Shown one piece after another: positions 1 through 8,933 of a stretch of 64,000 nucleotides of DNA. The stretch covers positions 744,001 to 808,000 of the forward strand of contig JADJMV010000001.1 in the NCBI GenBank assembly GCA_016709445.1, written 5' to 3'. The position numbers and the translations under genes are program-made. The notes beneath the pieces were generated by a model. It was given only the letters and a program-made list of their open reading frames with translations. It was not told where the DNA came from and made no database searches. How positions within the stretch are numbered: position 1 is the stretch's first letter; each line of letters begins with the position of its first letter. Source of the DNA: Phycisphaerales bacterium. GTDB lineage: Bacteria; Planctomycetota; Phycisphaerae; Phycisphaerales; UBA1924.

Positions 1-68
1 ACCCGATCCCAGACCCATCGCGCGCCGCTGCCCACCGGCAGCGGCCCCCTCGGTCCCCGACAGAATGG

Positions 69-109
69 CAGCCCCGGCGAGCGCCACCGTGCCCTCGCCG
101 GGGCTGTTT
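69..109 (+). terminator. intrinsic terminator of a gene lying upstream of the window
   Basis: A perfect 13-bp inverted repeat (69-81 CAGCCCCGGCGAG with 94-106) encloses a 12-nt loop and is followed on the plus strand by TTTCTCTC. It precedes the first gene by about 75 nt, so it most likely ends a plus-strand transcript that enters from outside the window. The other strand has no T run. The rest of bases 1-185 shows no gene that I can support. Confidence 0.6.
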
Positions 110-185
110 CTCTCCCGGTTCCGTCGCACGAACCCGCCGCGATCCGGCCGGGGCACAGGCCGGCGCAATCCCCTACCCTCCCGCT

Positions 186-1367
186 GTGCCAGCCCCCCTC
201 GACACCCTCATCCTTGGCGGCGGCATCGCGGGCCTCTGGACCCTGCGCACGCTCCTCGACGCCGGATTCGACGCGGCCCTGGTCGAGACCGCGACGCTCG
301 GCGCGGGCCAGACCATCGCCAGCCAAGGCATCATCCACGCGGGAACCAAGTACGCGCTCTCCGGTCAGGCCGCCGAGGCCGCCCGCGCCGCGGGAGATGC
401 GGCGGCCATCTGGCGTGGCTGCCTCGCGGGCCGCGGCCCGATCGACCTCGAGGGCGCCCGCACGCTCTCGATGCACACCTATCTCTTCACCACGCCCGGA
501 GTCGGCTCGCGCCTCACCGGGCTCGCCGCGTCCAAGGCGCTGGCCGTCGGTCCGCGAAAGCTCGCCCGATCGGAATACCCCGCGGCGTTTGCCCAGGCGC
601 CGACAGGGGTCGATGTCTACGAGCTGGATGAGCCGGTCTTCGACACGCCCGGGCTCCTGCGCCAGCTCGCCGAACCGGTCGCAGAGCGTCTGGTGCGGGC
701 CGACGAACTCCGTGTCAACGCCGGCGAGACTCCCACCGTCAGCCTCTCGACCGGGGGCCGAGCGATGGACCTCGCCCCGCGCTCGATCGTGCTCACAGCC
801 GGAGCGGGCAACGAGGCGCTCCTCACCTCGCTCGGACTCGAGAGCGAGATCCGTATGCAGCGCCGCCCGCTGCACATGGTCATGCTCCGAGGCCCAACGC
901 TTCCCCAACTCTTCGCCCACTGCGTCTCCCTTTCCGACAAGCCCCGGGCCACCATCACGAGCACCGCAGATCGGCACGGGCGCACCGTCTGGTACGTGGG
1001 CGGCCAGATCGCCGAGAGCGGCGTGGTGCGCTCCCGCGAGGAGCAGATCGCCTTCGCACGTTCCGAACTCGCGGCCGTCGCGCCCTGGGTTGATCGAGAC
1101 CGCACCGAATGGGCCACCCTCCGCGTCGACCGAGCCGAAGGCTTCGACCACGAGGGCCGCCGCCCGAATACACCGGTGGTCCACCGCCAGGGGCGGGTCA
1201 TCGCCTGCTGGCCGACGAAGCTGGTACTCGCGCCGGTCGCCGCCGGCGAGGTGCTCCGGGCACTCCGAGGAATCGAGCCCTCACGCGCGACGGGCGGGGT
1301 GATCGACTGGCCGCGCCCGAGCGTCGCCGACTCTCCCTGGGACGCGGAGAACGTCACATGGTCCTAG
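186..1367 (+). CDS. FAD-dependent oxidoreductase (DAO/glycine-oxidase-like)
   Basis: This is a 393-aa cytoplasmic flavoprotein. The N-terminus carries the dinucleotide-binding fold with GGGIAGL at residues 11-17, followed by a family-typical segment around TIASQGIIHAG. The length and the late substrate-domain layout fit the D-amino-acid-oxidase-like superfamily, which oxidises amine or amino-acid substrates. The true substrate cannot be read from the sequence. The start is a GTG at 186, placed immediately before the Rossmann strand. The last 10 bases overlap the start of the aldo/keto reductase at 1358, so the two are translationally coupled and probably act in one small redox pathway. Confidence 0.85.
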   Translation: MPAPLDTLILGGGIAGLWTLRTLLDAGFDAALVETATLGAGQTIASQGIIHAGTKYALSGQAAEAARAAGDAAAIWRGCLAGRGPIDLEGARTLSMHTYLFTTPGVGSRLTGLAASKALAVGPRKLARSEYPAAFAQAPTGVDVYELDEPVFDTPGLLRQLAEPVAERLVRADELRVNAGETPTVSLSTGGRAMDLAPRSIVLTAGAGNEALLTSLGLESEIRMQRRPLHMVMLRGPTLPQLFAHCVSLSDKPRATITSTADRHGRTVWYVGGQIAESGVVRSREEQIAFARSELAAVAPWVDRDRTEWATLRVDRAEGFDHEGRRPNTPVVHRQGRVIACWPTKLVLAPVAAGEVLRALRGIEPSRATGGVIDWPRPSVADSPWDAENVTWS

Positions 1368-2158
1368 CCACCCGGCCTCTCGGCACCACGGGCATGCAGG
1401 TGTCTGTGCTCGGCCTGGGCACGGTCAAGCTCGGCCGCAACACATCGGTCAAGTATCCCCGCCCCTTCGAGCTCCCGACCGACGACGACGCGCGGCGCCT
1501 GCTCGACCTGGCTTCCGAGGTGGGGATCAACCTCCTCGACACCGCCCCGGCCTACGGCGTCAGCGAGGTTCGGCTCGGCGCGCTGCTGAACGCTCGCCGC
1601 GATCGGTGGCTCCTCTCGACGAAGGTCGGCGAGGAGTTCGATCCATCCACCGGGTTCTCCCGATTCGACTTCACGCCCGAGCACACGCGGGCCAGCGTGG
1701 AGCGAAGCCTCCAGCGACTCCGCACCGACCGTCTCGACATCGTGCTGGTGCACTCCGATGGCGACGATGAACGCATCGTGCGCGAGTACGGCACACTCCA
1801 GGTGCTCGCCAACCTCAAACATGAAGGCAAGGTGCGAGCCATCGGCTTCTCACCCAAGACGCCAGAAGGCGCCCTCGCGGCCATGCCGCTTTCGGATGTG
1901 CTGATGCTCACCCTCAACCCCGCCGATCGGGCGATGCTCCCGATCGTGCGTGCGGCACGGGGAACGGGAATCCTCGTCAAGAAGGGGCTGCTCTCCGGAC
2001 ACCTCGAGGGTGTGCAACTCCCCGCGGCCGCAGACCGGGTGGAGGCCTGCCTGCGGTTCCTCCTCGCCGAGACCGGCGTCTCCAGTGTTGTCGTAGGGAC
2101 CATCGACCCCGCGCACCTGCAGCACGACGCCCGTGCTGCGGCAGCGGCACTGACCTGA
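1358..2158 (+). CDS. aldo/keto reductase
   Basis: This 266-aa NAD(P)H-dependent reductase has the (beta/alpha)8 fold. The sequence begins with LGTTGMQVSVLGLGTVKLG, typical of the family. It carries the catalytic tetrad Asp and Tyr in LLDTAPAYG, Lys in LLSTKVGEEF and His in DIVLVHSDGDD. It would reduce an aldehyde or ketone; the substrate is unknown. The ATG at 1358 was chosen because the homologous region starts there. The same frame is open further upstream, but that part lies inside the preceding flavoprotein gene. The 10-bp overlap with that gene implies co-translation. The protein is at the short end of the family range, with a compact C-terminus. Confidence 0.88.
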   Translation: MVLATRPLGTTGMQVSVLGLGTVKLGRNTSVKYPRPFELPTDDDARRLLDLASEVGINLLDTAPAYGVSEVRLGALLNARRDRWLLSTKVGEEFDPSTGFSRFDFTPEHTRASVERSLQRLRTDRLDIVLVHSDGDDERIVREYGTLQVLANLKHEGKVRAIGFSPKTPEGALAAMPLSDVLMLTLNPADRAMLPIVRAARGTGILVKKGLLSGHLEGVQLPAAADRVEACLRFLLAETGVSSVVVGTIDPAHLQHDARAAAAALT

Positions 2159-2263
2159 ACGCGATTCCGGGAGCGGCAGAGCACATGATCCTTGAATCCG
2201 CCCAGCGTGATCTGTAGGCTCCAGGGGCGTCCCCGAGCGGCGCGCCCGAGGAGAGCAGCCGAT

Positions 2264-3706
2264 ATGAAGGCCCCAATGATCTTGATCGCGATCGCCGCCG
2301 GGAGCGCTCTGGCGCAGACCCAGGTCTCCGGCGACCAGTCCGGTGCATGGACGCTCCAAGGAAGCCCCTACGAGCTTGCCGGTGATGTCACCGTGCCGCC
2401 GGGCCAGTCGCTCTCGATCGAGCCCGGGGTGCTCGTCGTCGGCCAGGGCAACTACTCCATCACCGTCGCGTCGGGCGCGACGATCACGGCCGTCGGAGTC
2501 GCAGAAAGCCCGATCACGTTCACGGCGACCGATCACAGCATCGGATGGCGGGGCATGAAACTCGACGGCGCGAGCGACGCCTCGCGGATCAGCTACTGCC
2601 TCTTCGAGTACGCCAAGGCCGCAAACCTGCCCTACCCGCAAGTCCGCGGCGGGGCGCTCGCGATCCTCAACTGCTCACCCGAGGTCACCCACAGCGAGTT
2701 CCGCTTCAATCTCAGCCACAACTCGAACTCCAACGGCGTCGGCGGCGGCATCCTCACCGAGACCTCGAACGCGACCATCGCCTGGAACTGGCTCCACGAC
2801 AACAACGCCGACAGCGGCGCGGGCGTCTGCATCACCGAGTACGGAGCGCCCGACGTCCATCACAACCGGATCGAGGCCAACCACGCCAGCTATGCCGGCG
2901 GCGGCATGTACTTCGGCGCTCGCTCCTCGCCCGTCGTCCACGACAATGTCATCACCGGCAACTCATCCTCCGGCTGGGGCGGCGGCGGGATCAACAGCTG
3001 GACCGGGTACATCTACTACAACACCTATGCCACGCTCTACAACAACGTGATCGCGGGCAACACGACGAGCGCCGCCGGCGGCGGCATCTATTGCCGCTAC
3101 GACCGCGCCGTGATGGCCAACAACCTGATCTGCTTCAACCAGGCGTCGAGCGGCGGCGGCGTGTTCGCGCTCAACCAGGGCTATTCCGCGCCGTGGGTGG
3201 ACAACTGCATCGTGTGGGGCAACACCGCGGGCTCGGGCGCGCAGATCGGCCTCGAGGGCTCGACCGGCTCGCAGATCGCCGTCGCCTACAGCGATGTGCA
3301 GCGTGGATACCCCGGCCAGGGCAATATCGACGCGGACCCCCGTTTCGCGGACGCCGGCTCGGGCGACTACCACACGCTCGCGGGCTCGCCCTGCATCGAC
3401 GCGGGCAACAACCCGAGTGTGCCCTTCGGTGTCGATCTCGACCTCGACGGCAAGCCACGATTCGTGGACGACCCGTTCACGAGCGACACGGGCGGCGGCG
3501 TGGCGCCCCTCGTCGACATCGGCCCCTACGAATACCAGGGTTGCCCCGGCGATTTCAACGGCGATGGCGCGGTCAACACCCTCGACGTCCTCGCCTTTCT
3601 CAATGCCTGGACCGCCGGCGACTCGGCCGCCGATTTCAACGGCGACGGGGCAGTCAATACGCTCGACGTGCTCGCCTTTCTCAACGCATGGACGACAGGC
3701 TGCTGA
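2264..3706 (+). CDS. secreted right-handed beta-helix protein with C-terminal dockerin-like tag
   Basis: A 480-aa exported protein. A signal peptide of about 18 residues ends in SALA-QTQ. The central part is a parallel beta-helix: repeated short strands with Asn/His/Gly turns and many Y-NN-I and GGG segments, resembling pectate-lyase or NosD-like right-handed helices (probably carbohydrate-binding or polysaccharide-degrading). The last 55 residues are two copies of an EF-hand-like loop, NGDGAVNTLDVLAFLN, ending in Gly-Cys. This is the Phycisphaerae-type tag that I recall from many of their exported proteins and that also closes the protein at 29764-30981. The ATG at 2264 was chosen over an upstream in-frame start at 2192 because it directly begins the signal peptide. 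No catalytic residues could be assigned. Confidence 0.85.
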   Translation: MKAPMILIAIAAGSALAQTQVSGDQSGAWTLQGSPYELAGDVTVPPGQSLSIEPGVLVVGQGNYSITVASGATITAVGVAESPITFTATDHSIGWRGMKLDGASDASRISYCLFEYAKAANLPYPQVRGGALAILNCSPEVTHSEFRFNLSHNSNSNGVGGGILTETSNATIAWNWLHDNNADSGAGVCITEYGAPDVHHNRIEANHASYAGGGMYFGARSSPVVHDNVITGNSSSGWGGGGINSWTGYIYYNTYATLYNNVIAGNTTSAAGGGIYCRYDRAVMANNLICFNQASSGGGVFALNQGYSAPWVDNCIVWGNTAGSGAQIGLEGSTGSQIAVAYSDVQRGYPGQGNIDADPRFADAGSGDYHTLAGSPCIDAGNNPSVPFGVDLDLDGKPRFVDDPFTSDTGGGVAPLVDIGPYEYQGCPGDFNGDGAVNTLDVLAFLNAWTAGDSAADFNGDGAVNTLDVLAFLNAWTTGC

Positions 3707-3832
3707 GGCAGAAGCAAACGCGGGCCCATGGGATTAGGGCGAGGACGGAGTTGAGAGGCGCCCGCTTGGTCGGGACCTACCTCAGCCCCGTCACGCCTTC
3801 GTGCTCTTTGTCCAGCTTCGCTCCTTCGCGTG

Positions 3833-5245
3833 CTACTCCCCCGCCTTGAGCAACCCGAGCTGCTCATACTTCGCCCGATACTTCTTCGCCAACGCCGTCT
3901 GCTTGTTCTCCAGGTCGATCGCCCGCCCGTCGATGAACGCCAATTCCACGTTGCTCAACTCGTCGAGCGGGTTCCCCGTCGTCACGATGAGCGTCGCGCT
4001 CTTGCCCATTTCGAGCGAGCCATAGTCCTTGTCAATCCCGAGAATCTCCGCCGGCGTCAGAGTCAACGCCCGCACCGCGTCTTCCGGCGAGAGCCCATAC
4101 GCGACGGCCATGCCCGCCGCGTAGGGCAGACTCCGCTCGTGCGGTGTGTCGTCGCCCGAGAGGAATGTGTACGGGACCCCGGCCTCCTGAAGCTGCTGGG
4201 GCCGGCGGTACAGATCGTCGTACGCCGAGTCGTCCCGCTTGGGCAAGCGGAACGAGGTCTCGAGCATCACGCTGGCCCCCGCCGCCTTGAGCAGATCGAG
4301 GCACAGGTGGCTGTCCCGCCCGCCAACGATGACCGGCCGCAAGCGGTGCTCCTGGGCGAAGTGCAGGGCGCCGACGATCTGGTCGTAGTCGTTGGCACGG
4401 AAGTAGACGGGGAGCTGCCCCTCCCCCGGCGTCAGGACACCCGCCATGGCCTCGTAGCGGAGATCGGTGGGCTGTTCCTTGCCGGAAGACTTGGCCGCCA
4501 GGTACGCGCCGGCGTCGTCAAACAACGCCGTGAACATCGTCATCGCGGTGGTAAAGGCCTCTGCCTGGTCATCCGCGCCTGTCGTCATCCACCGCGCCCG
4601 CACAGGCCTCGCCAGCGGGAAGTTCACCAGCAACCCCGCATCCGCTCGGACCGTCATGTCTTCGGCCGTCCAGCCGTCGAGCCGGATCACCGAACCGCGG
4701 CCGGGGACAAGGCCAGTCGGTTGGCCCCCAAAGAGGCTGAGCCCCGCGGCCGGAAAGGTCCCCGCCAGCAGTATGCCGTTCGAGCGGGTCACCGGGAGTA
4801 GTGTCGAATCCGGGTTCACCGCCGTCGAGGCCTTCACCTCGGGCGTCATCGGCCCGGCTTCGCGGTAATCCTGTGTCGCCAGGAGCGAGCTGATCTCGGA
4901 CAGACCCAGCTGCGAGTAGGGCGAAATGAGCCCCGGCCACACATGCAGACCCGCGCCGTCGAGCATGACCCCCGGCGACTTTGTCGACACGTCGATCGAG
5001 CCCGACCCCATGCCCAAGATCCGCCCATCCTCGAAGGCGATCCACCCGTGCTCGATCGGGGCCGAGGAGACAGGATGGATTGTGGCATCGGTGATGATCG
5101 TGGGGTGAACCTGGGGGGCGGCTTTGATGCCGAGATCCTGAGCGATCGCGGAGGGACCGAGGGCCAGCGGGACCAGGAGACAAAGAGCGACAGGCCGGAG
5201 ACGGAATGCACCGGGCCCGCGATGGAGTCTGGCGTGAGGTTTCAT
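3833..5245 (-). CDS. exported amidohydrolase-like protein lacking the HxH metal site
   Basis: This 470-aa protein has an N-terminal signal sequence (hydrophobic stretch ending SAIAQ) followed by an amidohydrolase-superfamily composite domain. The N-terminal beta-sandwich (ITDATIHPVSSAPIEHGWIA) and the closing segment LTPAEILGIDKDYGSLEMGK plus TLIVTTGNPLD are typical of imidazolonepropionase-like members. The position where active enzymes have PGLIDxHxH reads PGLISPYSQLG, so the two metal-binding histidines are missing. It is probably a non-hydrolytic partner or a very diverged enzyme. The ATG at 5245 overlaps the stop of the 1105-aa amidohydrolase by four bases (ATGA), so the two are made from one mRNA and may form a complex. 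An in-frame ATG at 5290 lies inside the upstream gene and is less likely. Confidence 0.82.
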   Translation of the reverse strand: MKPHARLHRGPGAFRLRPVALCLLVPLALGPSAIAQDLGIKAAPQVHPTIITDATIHPVSSAPIEHGWIAFEDGRILGMGSGSIDVSTKSPGVMLDGAGLHVWPGLISPYSQLGLSEISSLLATQDYREAGPMTPEVKASTAVNPDSTLLPVTRSNGILLAGTFPAAGLSLFGGQPTGLVPGRGSVIRLDGWTAEDMTVRADAGLLVNFPLARPVRARWMTTGADDQAEAFTTAMTMFTALFDDAGAYLAAKSSGKEQPTDLRYEAMAGVLTPGEGQLPVYFRANDYDQIVGALHFAQEHRLRPVIVGGRDSHLCLDLLKAAGASVMLETSFRLPKRDDSAYDDLYRRPQQLQEAGVPYTFLSGDDTPHERSLPYAAGMAVAYGLSPEDAVRALTLTPAEILGIDKDYGSLEMGKSATLIVTTGNPLDELSNVELAFIDGRAIDLENKQTALAKKYRAKYEQLGLLKAGE

Positions 5246-8200
5246 CGGGCGCCTCCGAGTTGGAGTTCGGTCTGGCCGCAGTCGCCGCAAAGGTGAGAGG
5301 CGGGATCGATGCCGCGGAGGTAAAGGTCGAGGTCGTGGCGGAGTCTCGCGGCCGCGGCGATCCGCTCGCGGAGAGTGCCCGCCGAGAGCCCCGGCGCCTC
5401 GTCCGCCGACTGGTCATCCCCCTTCGGCTTGGCCTTGGGCGCTCCCTCGGCCAGGATCTTCTGGATGATCCGGGCCCGCTCTTTGGCGTTCACCTCCCGG
5501 AGCCGAGCGTCCTGCTCGAGCGAGAAATACTCCCTTCCATCGACGTACGTCGCCTCGCACTTGCTGAAGGCGCTGAGCGGATCGCCCGACCAGATCGCCA
5601 GATCCGCGTCCTTGCCCACCTCGATCGAGCCGACGCGCCCGTCGATCCCCAGCTGCTTGGCGGGGTTGATGGTGACGAATCTGAGGGCATCCTCCTCGCC
5701 GAGTCGCCCGCCCGAATACTTCACCGCTTTGCCCGCCTCAACGTTCAGGCGCCGGGCAAGCTCGTCGGAGTCAGAGTTGTAGCTGGTCAGCACGCCCACC
5801 TCGGTCTGCAGCGGCCCCGCCTGGGCGATGGCGTCCTGCACCTCGACCTTGTACGCCCACCAATCGCTGAAGAGCGAGGCGCCGATGGCGTGGTCTCTGA
5901 CCACCTCGGCGACCTTGTACACCTCGAGACCATGCTGGAACGTCCCGATCTTGAAATGAAAGTCATCCGCCACCCGGCAGAGCATCAGGATCTCGTCCTG
6001 CCGGTAACTGTGGCAGTGGAGGAGCCGGTCACCGCTGAGGATCTCAGAGAGCGCATCGAGCTCGAGATCTCGCCGCTTCGGCACGCCGCCGGTGTCCCCC
6101 TCGCCGGCGTATTCGCGCGCCGCCGTGAACCGGTCCCTGATGATCGTCTCGACACCCATCCGCGACTGCGGATAGCGAGTCCGGTCGGTCTCCCAGTTGC
6201 TCTGGCGGACGTTCTCACCCAGCGCGAACTTGATCCCCGGCTTGGCCCCCTCCATGTGCATGTCGTCGGGCGCGGTCACGCCCCAACGGATCTTGTTGGT
6301 CTGGCTCTGGCCACCGATCGGGTTGGCCGAGCCGTGCAGATTGTTCACGATCGTCAACCCTCCCGCGAGCTGACGGTACCACGTCACGTCATCCGGATCG
6401 GTCACATCGGCGATGCGGCACTCGGCCGTCACCGCCTGGCCCCCTTCATTCACCCCGCCGGAGATGCCGGTGTGCGAGTGGCAATCGATGAGGCCCGGCG
6501 TGATGTGCCGGCCGTGCAGGTCAACGATGATCGGATCGTGCTTGGTCAGCACGTCCATCACCCCGGTGCCAACCGCGAGGACCTTGCCCTCTTCAATCGC
6601 GACCCAGCCATCCTGCAGCACACCCCGAGGGCCCTCCGTCCACACCGTGCCGTTCTGGAAAATCACCGTCTGCTGTGCCGGGAGATGCTTGAGCGCATAC
6701 GGACCGAAGGGCGCGCCGGGCAGTTCCTCCGGCGGCGGCGCCCGCTCGCCCTTGCCCCGGTCCCTGCCCCGATCCTTGCCCCGTGGTTGACCTTCAGGCT
6801 GGTCGCCGCCCTCGGCCTGATGCGCATCCACCGGGGCGGCATCCTCCGCCGGAGCGTGGCGCATGGCGGTCCAGTTGAACGTGCTCCCGTCGGGCAGCAG
6901 CAGCGTGCCGCGGATCACCCCATCCGGCCCCAGCACGCCCGAGTGCACATAGCTGCCCGTTCCGTCGTCGGTATCGTCAAGCACGAAGCTGATCGAGCGG
7001 CCGACCGGATCCATCTTGACCTTCCGGGCGTCGCCCCGGTTCGCCTCTTCGCCCGTGCCCTCGATCCCGACCACCTTCTCGCCGCGGATCTCCAACTCCA
7101 TCTCGAAGGCATCGCCCACGCGCAGCGTCCAAGCGCCGTCGAATGGCGAGTCGGGGTTGGATATCGCGTACCTGTGCCCATCGATCCACAGATCAAGGAT
7201 CCGGGCCTTCTTCGTATCGCGGGTGCTCTCAACGCCGCCCGACGCGGGGGTGAAGAGGTCGCCCGTCGCCACGATCAGGTTGGCGACCATGCCAGCGTCA
7301 AGCGTGCCGAGCCGGTCGTCGACGCCGAGCACCGACGCCGGCGTGGTTGTCAGCATCGCCAACGCGTGCTCGGGGTCCAGTCCGCCGACCTTGATCGCCT
7401 CGGCGAGGTTCTCGTCGAACTTCTCGTCCCGGCGCAGGCCGCCGGCGGTCAGGCATACCCGCACGCCGGCCTCATCGAGCCGGCGGGCGTTGGTCGGCGC
7501 CTGCTCCCAGGTCATCAGCTCCCGCAGGCCGACACTGTCGGCCGCCCCGATCGAATCGACGTCCGGCGCTTCCGGCATCGTGAGCGGCAGGATGTAGATC
7601 GGCGGGATCTCGGCGAACGTGTTGGCCCGCACCGCGTCCAGCCGGCGAAACTCGGTGCCCGAGCCGAGCACGATGAAATGCCGCCCGAACTCCCGTGCAA
7701 CCTTGCCCGCCCGAAGCCCCTCGAGCTCGTCCCGTGTCCGGAACAGCAGCGGCATGTGGTTGTACGTCTGCTCCGAGAGCGAGTCGAGGCACGAGGGTGC
7801 GGCCACCAGATCTGCGCTGGCCGGAGTCCCGCTGCTCGACCGCACCCTGTCCCGCCAGTCCGCATCGCTCAGGGTCTGCCGCATCAGGGCGATGGCCCCC
7901 ATCTCCGAATCGGGGTAGCTGTCGAAGGCGCCGCGGTTCGACGGCCCACGCGTGCTGAAGCTGACCGCCTGGTACGCGTCCTCGCGGTACACGCGAGGAC
8001 GCCCATCGGAAGCGTCCGGCGAAGCGGGCGCAAGGCTCACCACGGCGCTGCGTCCGGCGAAGATCCCGCCGTCCGGCGCGATCGCGGCCGCGCCGAAGCC
8101 GAGGCGGCGAAGCCGGTCGGCCTCCTCCGTCGGCACGCCGTCGGCGTCGAGCGCAGAGCGCTGCGGCGTGACGCCCCCGTTCCAGTGCGATCCCGGAGCG

Positions 8201-8559
8201 TCGCGGGGCGGACGCGGCGCTTCGACGGCCAGATGGGCGTCGATGAATCCCGGATAGACATGCAAGCCCGCCATATCGTGCACCTGCGCACCGGGAGGCG
8301 GTGCGAAGCGGACGGTGGACATGTCCACCACACCCACGATGTGCCCGCCGCGGATCTCCACGATCCCACTCTGGATCACCCGGCCGGGCGCAAGGTGCAC
8401 CGTTGGCCCCAGCAGGAAGTGCCAGTCGGGGTCGGACTTGCGGAGGCCGTTGGGTTGTGGGTCGAGGGGGTTGTTCCCAACGGGCTGCGCGGCCGCCCGG
8501 GCGGCAAACAGACCCGCCACGAGCCCGGCGAAGATTACGGGGATGAAGCTGCGTCTCAT
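5242..8559 (-). CDS. exported double-module amidohydrolase
   Basis: This 1105-aa exported protein (signal peptide about 1-24, AARAAAQ) contains two fused amidohydrolase modules. Module 1 spans about 45-465. Its metal motif is degenerate (GFIDAHLAVE, with H109 and Ala at the second His position). It still has the family closing segment TTTPASVLGVDDRLGTLDAG. Module 2 spans about 630-1015 and is complete: IDCHSH with H694 and H696, LLHCHS at 846-851, FQHG with H876, and the Asp-rich NSDSDE at 929-934. Residues 580-610 between them form a charged, Pro-rich linker. The extreme C-terminus has a CGDC pair. Such proteins hydrolyse C-N bonds in cyclic amides, ureides or peptides; the substrate is unknown. 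It is the first gene of an operon with the 470-aa amidohydrolase-like protein. Confidence 0.86.
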   Translation of the reverse strand: MRRSFIPVIFAGLVAGLFAARAAAQPVGNNPLDPQPNGLRKSDPDWHFLLGPTVHLAPGRVIQSGIVEIRGGHIVGVVDMSTVRFAPPPGAQVHDMAGLHVYPGFIDAHLAVEAPRPPRDAPGSHWNGGVTPQRSALDADGVPTEEADRLRRLGFGAAAIAPDGGIFAGRSAVVSLAPASPDASDGRPRVYREDAYQAVSFSTRGPSNRGAFDSYPDSEMGAIALMRQTLSDADWRDRVRSSSGTPASADLVAAPSCLDSLSEQTYNHMPLLFRTRDELEGLRAGKVAREFGRHFIVLGSGTEFRRLDAVRANTFAEIPPIYILPLTMPEAPDVDSIGAADSVGLRELMTWEQAPTNARRLDEAGVRVCLTAGGLRRDEKFDENLAEAIKVGGLDPEHALAMLTTTPASVLGVDDRLGTLDAGMVANLIVATGDLFTPASGGVESTRDTKKARILDLWIDGHRYAISNPDSPFDGAWTLRVGDAFEMELEIRGEKVVGIEGTGEEANRGDARKVKMDPVGRSISFVLDDTDDGTGSYVHSGVLGPDGVIRGTLLLPDGSTFNWTAMRHAPAEDAAPVDAHQAEGGDQPEGQPRGKDRGRDRGKGERAPPPEELPGAPFGPYALKHLPAQQTVIFQNGTVWTEGPRGVLQDGWVAIEEGKVLAVGTGVMDVLTKHDPIIVDLHGRHITPGLIDCHSHTGISGGVNEGGQAVTAECRIADVTDPDDVTWYRQLAGGLTIVNNLHGSANPIGGQSQTNKIRWGVTAPDDMHMEGAKPGIKFALGENVRQSNWETDRTRYPQSRMGVETIIRDRFTAAREYAGEGDTGGVPKRRDLELDALSEILSGDRLLHCHSYRQDEILMLCRVADDFHFKIGTFQHGLEVYKVAEVVRDHAIGASLFSDWWAYKVEVQDAIAQAGPLQTEVGVLTSYNSDSDELARRLNVEAGKAVKYSGGRLGEEDALRFVTINPAKQLGIDGRVGSIEVGKDADLAIWSGDPLSAFSKCEATYVDGREYFSLEQDARLREVNAKERARIIQKILAEGAPKAKPKGDDQSADEAPGLSAGTLRERIAAAARLRHDLDLYLRGIDPASHLCGDCGQTELQLGGAR

Positions 8560-8933
8560 GCGTCCCAGCGTAGCGGGAGAGGCGGCGATCGCCAGCGCCG
8601 CTCGGCCGCGTCAGAACAAAGGAGGGGCGCCCGCCGAACAAGCCGGGCGCCCTCCCACGCATCCATCCGAACGGGGCGGCGGGGCGGGCCATGCACAGGC
8701 CGGCCCCTGCGCCCGCCAATCGCGGCGTTCGTGGAAGAGCCTCGCGCCTCCCGCGATCGGCCCGCCGCGCTGCCCTGCGATCGACACCACCAACATGCAC
8801 GCGCCCCGCAGAGCGGGCAACTCTGGAGCCGGTAAAACCTCTGGAATCCTGGGATTGTTCCCGCGCGGCGTACGATCGGCGGTTGCGCCGGGCGGACGGT
8901 GCTCGACGCGGCCGCGCATCAAGGAATACACCA
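8560..8933. other. 374-nt divergent intergenic region with an orphan hairpin
   Basis: This gap separates the minus-strand amidohydrolase operon (start 8559) from the plus-strand phosphofructokinase (start 8934). It must hold promoters for both, but no convincing -35/-10 pair was found. Open frames across it have shadow-like composition and were not called. The one clear structure is the minus-strand terminator-like hairpin at 8614-8656. Confidence 0.5.
8614..8656 (-). terminator. terminator-like hairpin in the leader of the amidohydrolase operon
   Basis: On the minus strand a long GC stem (GAGGGCGCCCGG pairing across a TTGTTCG loop to GGGCGCCCCTC, one bulge) is followed by TTTGTTCT. It lies 55 nt upstream of the amidohydrolase start at 8559. 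No gene is visible between it and the divergent gene at 8934. It therefore either ends a small untranslated RNA or acts as an attenuator in the 5' leader of the operon. Confidence 0.45.

Noticed and set aside
5206..8835. A 1209-codon open frame on the plus strand opposite the amidohydrolase operon
   Set aside because: It mirrors the real minus-strand genes, is full of His/Arg/Pro-rich, domain-less sequence and has no ribosome site. High GC3 makes such antisense frames expected.
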